Shown here: positions 7,816 through 16,293 of the stretch, piece by piece
Layout: every line of letters begins with the position of its first letter
Numbering within the stretch: position 1 is the first letter of the stretch
Assembly: GCA_041746105.1 (NCBI GenBank)
Contig: JBGTHP010000005.1
Location: forward strand, 1-64,000
Direction of reading: 5' to 3'
Length of the DNA stretch: 64,000 nt
DNA from: JBFHRE01 sp041746105
GTDB taxonomy: Bacteria > Actinomycetota > Acidimicrobiia > Spongiisociales > ZC4RG35
Notes under the pieces: model-generated
What the model saw: only the letters and a program-made list of their open reading frames with translations
The model's database searches: none
Told to the model about the DNA's origin: nothing
Translations under genes and position numbers: made by a program

Positions 7816-9105
7816 GTGCCTGTGCCAGGCCGTTTCACATCGAAGATCTCAACCGCCATGAGCCGACGCGGTCTTGGTTCTTTCGGCGACATCGGTCCAG
7901 GCGAACTGGCGCTGGGCGAATGGAAAGATCTCGGACTTGACCTGCCAGACGTGGATGCGATGCGCCGATACCGGCTCGATCGCACACGGGCACAGTTGGA
8001 GTCGGATGGGTTCGACGCCGGTCTGTTCTATGACCCCATCAACGTCCGCTACATAACGGACTCGACCAACATGTCGGTCTGGACGATGCACAACCCGGTG
8101 AGATTTGTCGTGGTTGTCGTAGATGGACCGGTGGTGCTCTTTGATTTCCACGGTTCTGAGCACCTCTCTGGCCACCTCCCCCTGGTCGACGATGTGCGCC
8201 ACGGCCGCGGCTGGTTCTTCTTCGACACCGGCGATAACACCGAGGCGGCCGCGGCCGAGTGGGCAGGCGACGTGGCCTCGGTTCTACCTTCGGCGGCCCG
8301 GGTTGCGACAGATCGTCTGGATGCGCTCGGCGTCGCAGCGCTGGCGGAGCTGGGTTTCCGTTTGGGTGATGGCCAGGCGGTGATGGAGCGGGCCAGGGTC
8401 ATCAAGTCGGTCGATGAAATCCGGGCGATGCGTTGCTCGATTGCTACCGCCCAGGCCGGCATCGCAGCCATGAAAGAGGCTCTCGTTCCGGGAATCACCG
8501 AACAGGAGCTCTGGTCGGTGCTTCATCGTGAGAACATCGCGCGAGGAGGGGAGTGGATCGAAACGCGGCTTCTGGCGTCAGGGCCCCGCACCAATCCATG
8601 GTTCCAGGAGTGCTCGTCTCGTGTAGTCGAGGAGGGTGATCTTGTCGCCTTCGACACGGATCTGATCGGGCCGTACGGATATTGCACAGACATGTCCCGG
8701 ACCTGGATCTGTGGTGACGGTGAACCTTCGAATCGTCACAAGGAGATGTATCGGTTGGCGACCGAGCAGATCGAACACAATCAACTCGCGCTCGGAGCAG
8801 GCATCTCGTTCTTCGACTACGGAGCAAAAACCTTCGACCTACCGGCCATCTATCGACCGCAGCGATATTCGCTGATGCTTCACGGGGTGGGTCTTTGTGA
8901 CGAGTATCCGGCGGTGGTTTACCCAGAAGATGCAGCTCACGCCTATGACGGGCTTTTCGAAGCGAACATGGTGGTGAGCCTTGAATCGTATCTGGGCGAG
9001 GTCGGCGGTCCCGACGGGATCAAGCTCGAGCAACAGGTCCTCATCACCGAGACCGGCACCGAAGTGATCTCGACCGACCCACTCGATGAACGCTTTTTGT
9101 TCTGA
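7816..9105 (+). CDS. dddP: DddP-like DMSP lyase (M24 peptidase fold)
   Basis: M24-fold protein of about 429 residues closely resembling DddP, the iron-dependent lyase that cleaves dimethylsulfoniopropionate to dimethyl sulfide and acrylate. Stretches shared with marine DddP as I recall it are YDPINVRYITDSTNM, ENIARGGEWIETRLLASG, PRTNPWFQEC, FDTDLIGPYGYCTDMSR and LHGVGLCDEYP. The expected metal ligands and catalytic residues are all there: two Asp in FDTDL, Asp in CTDMS, His at 8881-8883, Asp in LCDE, Glu in SLES and Glu in KLEQQ. The start is uncertain: GTG 7816 or 7822, or ATG 7858. The length of the DddP N-terminus favours a longer form. Some M24 relatives are not DMSP lyases, so activity is inferred. 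Confidence 0.75.
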   Translation: MPVPGRFTSKISTAMSRRGLGSFGDIGPGELALGEWKDLGLDLPDVDAMRRYRLDRTRAQLESDGFDAGLFYDPINVRYITDSTNMSVWTMHNPVRFVVVVVDGPVVLFDFHGSEHLSGHLPLVDDVRHGRGWFFFDTGDNTEAAAAEWAGDVASVLPSAARVATDRLDALGVAALAELGFRLGDGQAVMERARVIKSVDEIRAMRCSIATAQAGIAAMKEALVPGITEQELWSVLHRENIARGGEWIETRLLASGPRTNPWFQECSSRVVEEGDLVAFDTDLIGPYGYCTDMSRTWICGDGEPSNRHKEMYRLATEQIEHNQLALGAGISFFDYGAKTFDLPAIYRPQRYSLMLHGVGLCDEYPAVVYPEDAAHAYDGLFEANMVVSLESYLGEVGGPDGIKLEQQVLITETGTEVISTDPLDERFLF

Positions 9106-9151
9106 CGTCCTCGGTTCCGCAACTCCGGATCGGAGGTAGCCTGACTGCGTC

Positions 9152-9589
9152 ATGCGGGTTCATCTGGCGGTACTTTTGTTGTTCTTCGGCGCGTGTGTGA
9201 GCGCGCCGGCGGCTTCGTCTACGACGACTCCGGCCACCACTCGATCACCGGCGGTGACCACCACAACCCCGGCCACCTCGGCGCCGGCATCGACTTCGAC
9301 TACTGCCCCCCCGGTGACGACCACCTCGAACCCTGCCCTGATCGAGATCGAAATCGTGGGAACCACGATCACCGGCGGTGGCAAACGCTCTGTTCCGTTT
9401 GGTGACGAGGTGACGATCATGGTGACCGCCGATGTGGTCGACGAAGCCCACCTCCACGGCTATGACATCCACGCCGACATCCGCCCCGGTGTCCCGGCGG
9501 TGATCCTTTTTGACGCCACCATTCCCGGTGTCTTCGAACTCGAGCTGGAGGGGTCGGGCCTGCTCCTGGCCGAGATCGAGGTCTCGTGA
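9152..9589 (+). CDS. Lipoprotein with Thr-rich linker and cupredoxin-like domain
   Basis: This 145-residue protein has a signal peptide ending in a lipobox (FFGAC, Cys about residue 15), then about 45 residues rich in Thr, Pro and Ala, and then a small beta-rich domain (about 62-145) that looks like a degenerate cupredoxin fold. The His-containing stretch EAHLHGYDIHADI could bind a metal. It is probably anchored on the outer face of the membrane. Its stop overlaps the next start (GTGA), so it is the first gene of a four-gene operon that ends near the oxidase cluster. Function unknown. Confidence 0.7.
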   Translation: MRVHLAVLLLFFGACVSAPAASSTTTPATTRSPAVTTTTPATSAPASTSTTAPPVTTTSNPALIEIEIVGTTITGGGKRSVPFGDEVTIMVTADVVDEAHLHGYDIHADIRPGVPAVILFDATIPGVFELELEGSGLLLAEIEVS

Positions 9590-10908
9590 GACCAACTGTT
9601 TTGGCTCATGGGATCGGGGGCCGCCAGGATCTCCCGGTACCGGTGTCGATGTTCGTTCTGGCGGCGGCCGTGGTTCTTGTGGTCTCCTTTGTTGCGCTAG
9701 CCGTCTTGTGGCCAACTGCTCGCCTCCAAGAACCGGAGCAACCCCGCCGGCTCGGAGGCCGCTGGCAGCGGCCGGCATCTGCGATCCTCTCGGTCATCGG
9801 GCTTCTCGGATTGGTGATGGTTGTGGTCGCAGGTCTTTTTGGCATCGACAACAGCTCGAAAAACCCCGCCTCGGTCTTGGTGTTCGTGGACTGGTGGCTC
9901 GTTATCCCATTTCTCGCTGCCTTTTTGATCAATTTGTATCCGGTCATCAATCCCTGGCGCTACTTGTTGTCATGGTTCGGCGCCAAGGACACCCCTCCTC
10001 GTGGAGGTTATGAGCCGGCTGCTCTCGTTCTGCTGGCATTCACCTGGCTCGAACTGGTGTCGCCCCGACAAGGACCACGGGTTTTGGCGCTGATGGCGGT
10101 CGCCTACACCGTCTACATCGTCATCGTTGGGCTGATTCGGGGCCGGACCGCGGTGTCGGAGAATTTCGATGGATTCGCGGTCTATTCCCGCCTGTTTGCT
10201 TCAATGGCGCCCTTCACCACCGATGACGAAGGGCGATGGTGGCGTCAGAAACCGTTCCGTGCCCTCGCCTTCTTCCCGGAAAGGAGCGGTCTGGATTTTC
10301 TCGCGATAGTCATGATCGGGTCGGTCAGCTATGACGGAGCCAAATCGACAGAATGGTGGCAGCGCTCGATTGTCGAGCCGTTGATCGCCATGATGCCAAC
10401 GTCGAGCCCGGTCGTTCTATCGGTGGTGATTGGCACCATTGGCCTTTTCGGCGTCGTTGGGCTTGTCGGTTTGGCCTATCGCCTGGCCTGCTGGGCAGCC
10501 GCGAGGCTGGGCGGGAGCGAGCAGTCTGCGGCTCGGGTTTCCATCCGTTTTGCACACTCCTTGGTTCCGATCGCTTTCGCCTACGCCTTTGCCCACTATT
10601 TCACGCTGGTTTTGTTCGAGGGGCAGTTGTTGTTGTCGACGTTGAGTGATCCGCTGGGACGAGGATGGGATCTGTTCGGGACAGCCGACCGGGACGTCTC
10701 GTATGCCCTGATCACAACTTCGTCGGCATGGGTTTGGTACGTTCAGGTGCTGGTCATCGTCGCTGGTCATGTGGGTGGTGTCATCCTCGCCCACGATCGG
10801 GCGCTGGTCGACTTCGAGGGTCCCTACGCGGTGCGTTCTCAATTTGCAATGCTTGTCTTGATGATCGCCCTGACCGGCCTCGGGCTGGTTCTTCTTTCGT
10901 CGGGATGA
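9586..10908 (+). CDS. Polytopic membrane protein (fenitrothion-hydrolase/FedB-like family)
   Basis: A 440-residue protein with roughly ten hydrophobic spans. It opens with LAHGIGGRQDLPVP, a signature of actinobacterial proteins often labelled fenitrothion hydrolase, and carries a conserved-looking NLYPVINPWRYL stretch. That label comes from a pesticide-degrading homologue and the physiological role is not established. It is coupled by stop-start overlaps to the lipoprotein before it and the small protein after it. The conserved His and Trp residues facing the membrane surface would suit a metal or redox role, but this is speculation. Confidence 0.7.
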   Translation: MRPTVLAHGIGGRQDLPVPVSMFVLAAAVVLVVSFVALAVLWPTARLQEPEQPRRLGGRWQRPASAILSVIGLLGLVMVVVAGLFGIDNSSKNPASVLVFVDWWLVIPFLAAFLINLYPVINPWRYLLSWFGAKDTPPRGGYEPAALVLLAFTWLELVSPRQGPRVLALMAVAYTVYIVIVGLIRGRTAVSENFDGFAVYSRLFASMAPFTTDDEGRWWRQKPFRALAFFPERSGLDFLAIVMIGSVSYDGAKSTEWWQRSIVEPLIAMMPTSSPVVLSVVIGTIGLFGVVGLVGLAYRLACWAAARLGGSEQSAARVSIRFAHSLVPIAFAYAFAHYFTLVLFEGQLLLSTLSDPLGRGWDLFGTADRDVSYALITTSSAWVWYVQVLVIVAGHVGGVILAHDRALVDFEGPYAVRSQFAMLVLMIALTGLGLVLLSSG

Positions 10909-11075
10909 GCGTGTTCCTGGCGCACGGCACCGGCATCGATGACGTCGCGGTATTCGTCGTCGTCACCGGGTTGGCGATCGTTGTTCTTCGAGCGTCGGAG
11001 AGAAAGGCGCGTCGCCGCGCCGAGACCGAGGCGGCGGACGGCAAAGAGCCGTTATCATCCGGCCCCGATGAGTGA
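10905..11075 (+). CDS. 56-residue single-span membrane protein
   Basis: The ATG at 10905 overlaps the preceding stop (ATGA). The protein has a short LAHGTG N-terminus, one membrane span (VAVFVVVTGLAIVVL) and a basic/acidic tail (RASERKARRRAE). The LAHG start echoes the N-terminus of the neighbouring large membrane protein. The frame is longer upstream, but the coupled ATG is the best start. It is probably a small partner of that protein. No known function. Confidence 0.6.
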   Translation: MSVFLAHGTGIDDVAVFVVVTGLAIVVLRASERKARRRAETEAADGKEPLSSGPDE

Positions 11076-12234
11076 GCTTCTTGCATCTGCCGCCAGAGTG
11101 CTGAATGCACCAGAGGACATGGTCCAGCGTTCAGCCGAAGCCAGGGCCAAGGCATCGGGCACCTCGGTCGAAGAGGTTCTGATGGCGTGGGCGGGTGGTG
11201 GCGCAGTCACGTCTGCTCCGGCTGCAGCCGCTGCTCCGGCCCCTGCCGTTTCATCGGCGCCGACGGCGGAATCGTCGATGGCCGCTCCCCCACCCGCGAT
11301 GGAAACAGTTCAAGCCGTCGCGGCAGTCGGGGTCGCCGAACGACCCGTGATCGAGATCGATCCAGATGATGAGGTGGTGGCGGCTTCGGTCGGTGAAAGA
11401 ATCAGACTCGCCTCTCGGATCGGTATGTGGACCGGTCTGGCGACCTCGTTCCTCGTCATGTTGTTCGCGACGCAGTGGCTTCTTCCCAGAGCGTCACTGG
11501 CCGGCGTCGAGGGTGCCTATCGCGCTGCCGTCGATGTTGTTCCCGGCTGGATTGTCGTCGGTGCTGGACTCTTGGGGCTCGCCTCGGGGATGGTCATCGG
11601 GCCTTTCAGTCGAACCGCGGCCGGGTTCAAGGGCAAGGGTCATGCTCTGGTCAACCCGGGCGGTGCCAGCACGATTGCCGGCGGTGGCGCCGGACTGTTG
11701 GTGGGTTTGTTGGTAGGGGCGATAGTCGCCGGTTCCGGCGAGATCATCGAAGGGGTGGAGGGCGTGGTCAAGGTTCCCATGTTGGGTGCCCTGATCTGGA
11801 CTGCAATCGGCTGGATGGGTCTGGGCGCGCTGAGCGCCACCGTGGTTCAATTCTTTGGAACGCCCGCCGGGATCACAGAGGAAGAAGCCATGGAGGTGTC
11901 AGCTGTTCGGCGGCGTCTCGGTGCGGCCTTTGGGATTCCGATCAAGGTGGCGCTCACGATCGCTGTCGTCGTACTGCCCGTGGCATATGCGTTCATTTCT
12001 TTCCCGAAATGGGCGCCGTTGACCGGTAGTTTTGTCGCAGCCTCCATTCTGGCTTTTGCCGGGCTGTCGGCCTCACGCCCAAACCTGCGGATCAGCCGCA
12101 ACGAATTCTTTGTGGCCGCCGCCGGAGTGATAACCGTTGTTGTTCTCATCGTGTCGGTTCTGGCGGCCCAGGGTGGAGGCGGGCACGAAGAGACGACTGG
12201 TGAAAGCGGAACAGCGGAAGAATCCGGTCACTGA
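11068..12234 (+). CDS. Membrane protein with N-terminal E3-binding-like segment
   Basis: A 388-residue protein. The N-terminal 45 residues (SAEARAKASGTSVEEVLMAWAGG) resemble a small three-helix peripheral-subunit-binding motif. An Ala/Pro-rich linker of about 50 residues follows, then six or so membrane spans (about residues 115-375) and a charged tail. The ATG at 11068 overlaps the previous gene's stop, which supports this start. It is the last gene of the lipoprotein/FedB-like operon and is convergent with the caa3 oxidase operon. Function unknown. Confidence 0.6.
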   Translation: MSELLASAARVLNAPEDMVQRSAEARAKASGTSVEEVLMAWAGGGAVTSAPAAAAAPAPAVSSAPTAESSMAAPPPAMETVQAVAAVGVAERPVIEIDPDDEVVAASVGERIRLASRIGMWTGLATSFLVMLFATQWLLPRASLAGVEGAYRAAVDVVPGWIVVGAGLLGLASGMVIGPFSRTAAGFKGKGHALVNPGGASTIAGGGAGLLVGLLVGAIVAGSGEIIEGVEGVVKVPMLGALIWTAIGWMGLGALSATVVQFFGTPAGITEEEAMEVSAVRRRLGAAFGIPIKVALTIAVVVLPVAYAFISFPKWAPLTGSFVAASILAFAGLSASRPNLRISRNEFFVAAAGVITVVVLIVSVLAAQGGGGHEETTGESGTAEESGH

Positions 12235-12261
12235 GTCGGGTTCGACGAATGACAGGCGACG

Positions 12262-12540
12262 CTAGCCGTCATCCACCGTCGTCGCCATCAACCTGCCTTC
12301 GATCTCCTGATAGGTCACCCTCACCGGGTCGGTCGATCTGAGGTGTTCGCGCAGATGGGACAGCGGGAAAGCAAAGTCCCCGTCGGCGGCAGGCACAAAA
12401 ACATACTCGATGCCATCTACCAGCACTGCGAATGATTGGATCTGCTCGAGGTCCCCGTCAACCGAAGTGACCAGACCGGTTACCTCCCCTTGACTTGAGC
12501 AGGCTGCGACCATCATCAAGGTCAACAACGCCCACTTCAC
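12262..12540 (-). CDS. Small lipoprotein at the end of the oxidase operon
   Basis: This 92-residue protein starts MKWALLTLMMVAACSSQ, a short signal with a lipobox (VAAC). The mature part, about 76 residues, looks like a small beta barrel (VTGLVTSVDGDLEQIQSFAVLVDG). The GTG at 12540 overlaps the ctaG stop (GTGA), so it is translated together with the oxidase genes. A role in oxidase assembly or copper handling is only inferred from position. Confidence 0.65.
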   Translation of the reverse strand: MKWALLTLMMVAACSSQGEVTGLVTSVDGDLEQIQSFAVLVDGIEYVFVPAADGDFAFPLSHLREHLRSTDPVRVTYQEIEGRLMATTVDDG

Positions 12541-13346
12541 CTCGACGCGTCGACCAACTCGCGTTCGAGTGCGTCGAGTTCGCGCTCGCTTTTGTACCAA
12601 TTGAACCAGATGACGGCAATACTCCCGAGTAGGTAGAAGCCACCGACGATTTTCATGAATATCCCGGCGATCGTCTGGTCCTCTTGGAAGGTCAGCCCCC
12701 AGCTGGCGGGGCCATCCCCATAGATCGGAAACAGCGGATCGTGGCTGAAGGCCAGGAACGACGCGGGAACGATTGGGACGATCGTGTTCATGAACAGATA
12801 CAACATCTGCATCGGTTCGACCATTCGGGGTATCGCCGGTGTGGGGCTGTGGATGGGGAGGAAGAGGAGAACACCAGATCCAAAAAGGAGGGCGTGCAGC
12901 GCCAGGTGGCTCCACTCGTTACCGAGCTGCCAGTTGACCGCTACCGGCCAGTGAACAAAAACGATGAGGAAGTTGAAGACAAAGAACGCAAAGACCGGTT
13001 GCGCCAAGGGTCGGAGCCACCGGGCCGCTCTGCCCAGCGTTGCGTCGGCCATCCACCGCGGCATCCCTCGCAACAGCAACACAGGTGTGAGATAACCGAT
13101 GATCGTGTGTTCGACCATGTGGAATGAAAAGAGGGTCTGTTCGGCAAGATCGTGCATTGGCCAACCTGCCGCCAACAGAACGGTGCCAACGCCCGCATAC
13201 CAAGAGATACGTTGATTCCGGCTGGCCGGGATCGAACCGGGGGCCGTCAGGGGACGCAGGCGGGCTTCGGCGTAGGCGTATCCGCCTGCGAGAATCGCCA
13301 CCACCGCCAGGACATCGAAGTGATAGTGAAATGGAGGAAGGGGCAC
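12537..13346 (-). CDS. ctaG: Cytochrome c oxidase assembly factor, caa3 CtaG type
   Basis: This 269-residue membrane protein of the caa3_CtaG family (PF09678) is needed to assemble the CuB site of caa3-type oxidases. It has about seven spans. Histidine-rich membrane motifs typical of the family are MHDLAEQTLFSFHMVEHTI and WSHLALHALLFGSGVL; they probably handle copper. It follows ctaF by 4 bases and overlaps the small lipoprotein gene, so it is part of the cta operon. Confidence 0.88.
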   Translation of the reverse strand: MPLPPFHYHFDVLAVVAILAGGYAYAEARLRPLTAPGSIPASRNQRISWYAGVGTVLLAAGWPMHDLAEQTLFSFHMVEHTIIGYLTPVLLLRGMPRWMADATLGRAARWLRPLAQPVFAFFVFNFLIVFVHWPVAVNWQLGNEWSHLALHALLFGSGVLLFLPIHSPTPAIPRMVEPMQMLYLFMNTIVPIVPASFLAFSHDPLFPIYGDGPASWGLTFQEDQTIAGIFMKIVGGFYLLGSIAVIWFNWYKSERELDALERELVDASR

Positions 13347-13350
13347 GGCG

Positions 13351-13662
13351 TCAGCCGCGGATGGCGAGCACGCCGAGGGCCGCCAACAGGATTAGGTAGA
13401 GACCCATCGCCAGTGCGAACCCGGCACCGAAGAATTTGGACAGCAGGCCTTTCTCGAAGCGCAGATGCATGAACCAACCGACCACCATGACGAACTTGAT
13501 CGTCGAGAGTGTGACCAGCATGGGTGCATCCCATCCGTTGAGGTCGAGCGACGCGTCGAGATAGAAGAGGCCGACTTCGATCGCGGTGAGAACCGCCAGG
13601 ATGACCGCAATCTGAACGTACTGGCGGGTCGATGGGTGCGAGATGTGGGCTTCGGTGCTCAT
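13351..13662 (-). CDS. ctaF: Cytochrome c oxidase subunit IV
   Basis: This 103-residue protein with three hydrophobic spans matches prokaryotic subunit IV (COX4_pro): a short polar N-terminus, then ILAVLTAIEVGLFYL, then MLVTLSTIKFVMVVGWFMHLRF. Subunit IV stabilises the oxidase. ATG 13662 lies 1 base after the ctaE stop; a GTG at 13674 is possible but would overlap ctaE. Confidence 0.88.
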   Translation of the reverse strand: MSTEAHISHPSTRQYVQIAVILAVLTAIEVGLFYLDASLDLNGWDAPMLVTLSTIKFVMVVGWFMHLRFEKGLLSKFFGAGFALAMGLYLILLAALGVLAIRG

Positions 13663-13663
13663 A

Positions 13664-14278
13664 TCAGACCGCACTCAAGAGATAGACCAGGGTGAAGATG
13701 ACGATCCAGATGATGTCGACGAAGTGCCAGTACAACCCGACCAACTCCAGGTTCATACCTTGCTTTTCTGATAGGCCACCCTGTCGTCGCGAGATACCGA
13801 AAAGGGACAACAGCATGAGGACACCAATCGCAACGTGCACGCCGTGGAATCCGGTGAGCACAAAGAAGGCGGAGGCCGCCGGGTTGGTGGTGAGAGTCAT
13901 GTCCTGAATCGTGATGAACTCGGTGAACTCGAAGACCTGTCCCCCCAGAAAGACGGCTCCGAGGAGGGCGGTGGCGAGCAACCAGGTTTTTGTCCCGTTC
14001 TGGTCACCCACCGACAGTGCATGATGGGCGAGAACCATGGTCAATGAGCTCATCAGCAGCACAAAAGAGCTGACCGACGTGAACGGGATGTCGTAGACCT
14101 CACGCGGCACGGTGCCTTCGAATGCTCTGTTTCCGTAGATCAGATAGTTCGAAATGAGCGCCCCAAAAAAGAGGAACTCAGAGCTGAGGAAGATCCACAT
14201 CCCCAGCTTGGTGTTTGCGATGCCCGTGGACTCGTGCTCGTCGTGATGGACGGGGGCGGCATCATGAAGGGCTGTCAT
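13664..14278 (-). CDS. ctaE: Cytochrome c oxidase subunit III
   Basis: This 204-residue protein has five or six spans and subunit III motifs: KLGMWIFLSSEFLFFGALIS near the N-terminus and FVLTGFHGVHVAIGVLML and WHFVDIIWIVIFTLVYLL near the C-terminus. It is the five-helix-bundle form found in actinobacteria. The ATG at 14278 overlaps the ctaD stop (ATGA); an upstream extension of this frame inside ctaD is not needed. Confidence 0.92.
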   Translation of the reverse strand: MTALHDAAPVHHDEHESTGIANTKLGMWIFLSSEFLFFGALISNYLIYGNRAFEGTVPREVYDIPFTSVSSFVLLMSSLTMVLAHHALSVGDQNGTKTWLLATALLGAVFLGGQVFEFTEFITIQDMTLTTNPAASAFFVLTGFHGVHVAIGVLMLLSLFGISRRQGGLSEKQGMNLELVGLYWHFVDIIWIVIFTLVYLLSAV

Positions 14279-16293
14279 GAATGGGCCTCCTCCAACTTGT
14301 GGTCGTCCTCGTGATCTTGGGGCGCGTGAGGTTCCTCGAGGGGCTCCATTCCCCACCCGAGCAGCCCGCTGATCGTGATGATTGCGCCGATCGCAATCAT
14401 CGCCTTGCCGGCAGCCGAGAGGTGGTAGATGATCCCGTACCCGATGAGCGGGAGACCCGAAGCCATTATGAGCGGGAAGTAGGAGGGGTTCGGCAGATGG
14501 ATCGGGGTCGGCGGGTTGTTGCCCTCGTGCTCGAGGCGGGCGATTACCTCATCAGCATCGGGACGACGGACGGCCCGTCCCTCGGCGTCCTCGGTGTACT
14601 TCATGTGCCAGAAGTGATCGAGGGTGTGGACCACCGGCGCCACTCCGAAGTTGTATTCGGGCGTTGGGTTGGGGATGGTCCACTCGATGGTTCGGGCGTC
14701 CCAAGGGTCAAGTCCTGACGGTGCACCCTTGCGCTTCGAATACATGAAGTTGAAGATGAAGATCAGGATGGCGAGCGCGATCGTGAAGGCACCGATCGTG
14801 ACCGCGACGTTCCAGGGGCCGAAGTTGTTGTCGGGAGCGTATTTCCAGGTACGCCGCACCATGCCCTGAAGTCCCAACCAGTGCATGGGTGCAAACGTCA
14901 GGTTGAACCCGACGAACTGGACCCAGAAATGCACTTTCCCGATCTTGTCGTTCATCATCCGCCCCGTGAACTTGGGGAACCAGTAATACAGGCCGGCGAA
15001 GATGCCGAAGATCGCGCCGCCGAACAAGACGTAGTGGAAGTGGGCCACGATGTAGTAGGTGTCGGTCTGTTGCCAGTCGGACGGCACCACGGAATGAGTC
15101 ACGCCGGAGAGACCTCCGATCACGAACATCGAAACGAACCCGATCGCAAACAACATCGGAGTGGTGAAACGTATTCGGCCACCCCACATCGTGAACACCC
15201 AGTTGAAGATCTTGATGCCGGTTGGGATCGCGATGGTCATGGTCGACAACCCGAATGCGGCCTGGGCGACCGGAGTGATTCCCGACGCGAACATGTGGTG
15301 GGCCCAGACCCCGAATCCGAGGAATGCGATGCCGGCTCCTGCGAACACGACCGCGGCATAACCAAAGAGCGGTTTTTTGGAGAAGACAGGGAGCACCTCG
15401 GAGACGATTCCCATCGAGGGCAGGATCAGGATGTAGACCTCGGGATGTCCAAACAGCCAAAAGAGGTGTTGCCACAGGATCGGATCGCCTCCGGAGACGG
15501 CCTGGAAAAACGTCGAACCAAAACTTCGGTCGAAGGTGACCATGAACAACGCGACCGCAATGATGGGCAAAGAGAACAACAGCAGAAACCCGACCACCAT
15601 CGTCATCCACACAAAAACGGGCATCCGGAGCAATCTCATGCCCTTTGCTCGCATGTTGAAAATCGTCGTCAGGAAGTTGACCGAACTGATTAGGGACGAC
15701 AGTCCGAGGATCTGAAGCCCGAGCGCTCCGAAGTCGATGGCGCTGCCCGGTGAAAAGTACGGCCCCGCGTTTGGCTGGTAGAGGAACCAACCGCCATCGG
15801 GGAGTCCGCCAAGGAACGTCTGGTCTGACGGATCGAGGTTGCCAGGAAATCCCTCGACGCCGAGCGGAGGGGCGACGTCGGCAAAAAAGATCACCGAGTA
15901 GGTGAAGATGGCACCCGCCAGCCAGATCCAGTACGAAAGTGCGTTCATCCTGGGGAAGGCGACGTCTCGCGCCCCGATCATCAGCGGCAGCAGATAGTTC
16001 ATGAAGGCGGCGGTGACCGGCATCACGAACAGGAAGATCATCGTCAGGCCGTGAGTGGTGAAAAGTGCGTTGTATTCGGCGGCCGTGATGAATTCGTTGT
16101 TCGGCGCCGACAATTGGATGCGGAGGAGCAACGCCTCGATCCCACCGATGATGAAGAAGAAAAACGCCGAGTAGCCGTAGAGGATTCCGATGCGTTTGTG
16201 ATCGACGGTTGTCAGCCAGGAGCCGATCCCCGTGTGTGACGAGGGCCGTTTGAATATCGTCGTGGCCGGGCGTTCCGTGGAAGTAGCTGTCAT
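14275..16293 (-). CDS. ctaD: Cytochrome c oxidase subunit I
   Basis: This 672-residue catalytic subunit carries low-spin heme a and the heme a3-CuB centre that reduces O2 to water and pumps protons. Ligand motifs are intact: TTHGLTMIFLFVMP (heme a), WLFGHPEVYILILP (CuB His with the cross-linked Tyr), WAHHMFASG (CuB) and AHFHYVLFGG (heme a3 and heme a). About 12 main spans are followed by a C-terminal extension with more hydrophobic segments and a His/Glu-rich tail. Stop-start overlaps link it to ctaC and ctaE. Confidence 0.95.
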   Translation of the reverse strand: MTATSTERPATTIFKRPSSHTGIGSWLTTVDHKRIGILYGYSAFFFFIIGGIEALLLRIQLSAPNNEFITAAEYNALFTTHGLTMIFLFVMPVTAAFMNYLLPLMIGARDVAFPRMNALSYWIWLAGAIFTYSVIFFADVAPPLGVEGFPGNLDPSDQTFLGGLPDGGWFLYQPNAGPYFSPGSAIDFGALGLQILGLSSLISSVNFLTTIFNMRAKGMRLLRMPVFVWMTMVVGFLLLFSLPIIAVALFMVTFDRSFGSTFFQAVSGGDPILWQHLFWLFGHPEVYILILPSMGIVSEVLPVFSKKPLFGYAAVVFAGAGIAFLGFGVWAHHMFASGITPVAQAAFGLSTMTIAIPTGIKIFNWVFTMWGGRIRFTTPMLFAIGFVSMFVIGGLSGVTHSVVPSDWQQTDTYYIVAHFHYVLFGGAIFGIFAGLYYWFPKFTGRMMNDKIGKVHFWVQFVGFNLTFAPMHWLGLQGMVRRTWKYAPDNNFGPWNVAVTIGAFTIALAILIFIFNFMYSKRKGAPSGLDPWDARTIEWTIPNPTPEYNFGVAPVVHTLDHFWHMKYTEDAEGRAVRRPDADEVIARLEHEGNNPPTPIHLPNPSYFPLIMASGLPLIGYGIIYHLSAAGKAMIAIGAIITISGLLGWGMEPLEEPHAPQDHEDDHKLEEAHS

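Noticed and set aside
12541..12915. Long version of the small lipoprotein starting at 12915
   Set aside because: The extra N-terminus lies inside ctaG in another frame, and the lipobox signal begins at GTG 12540.
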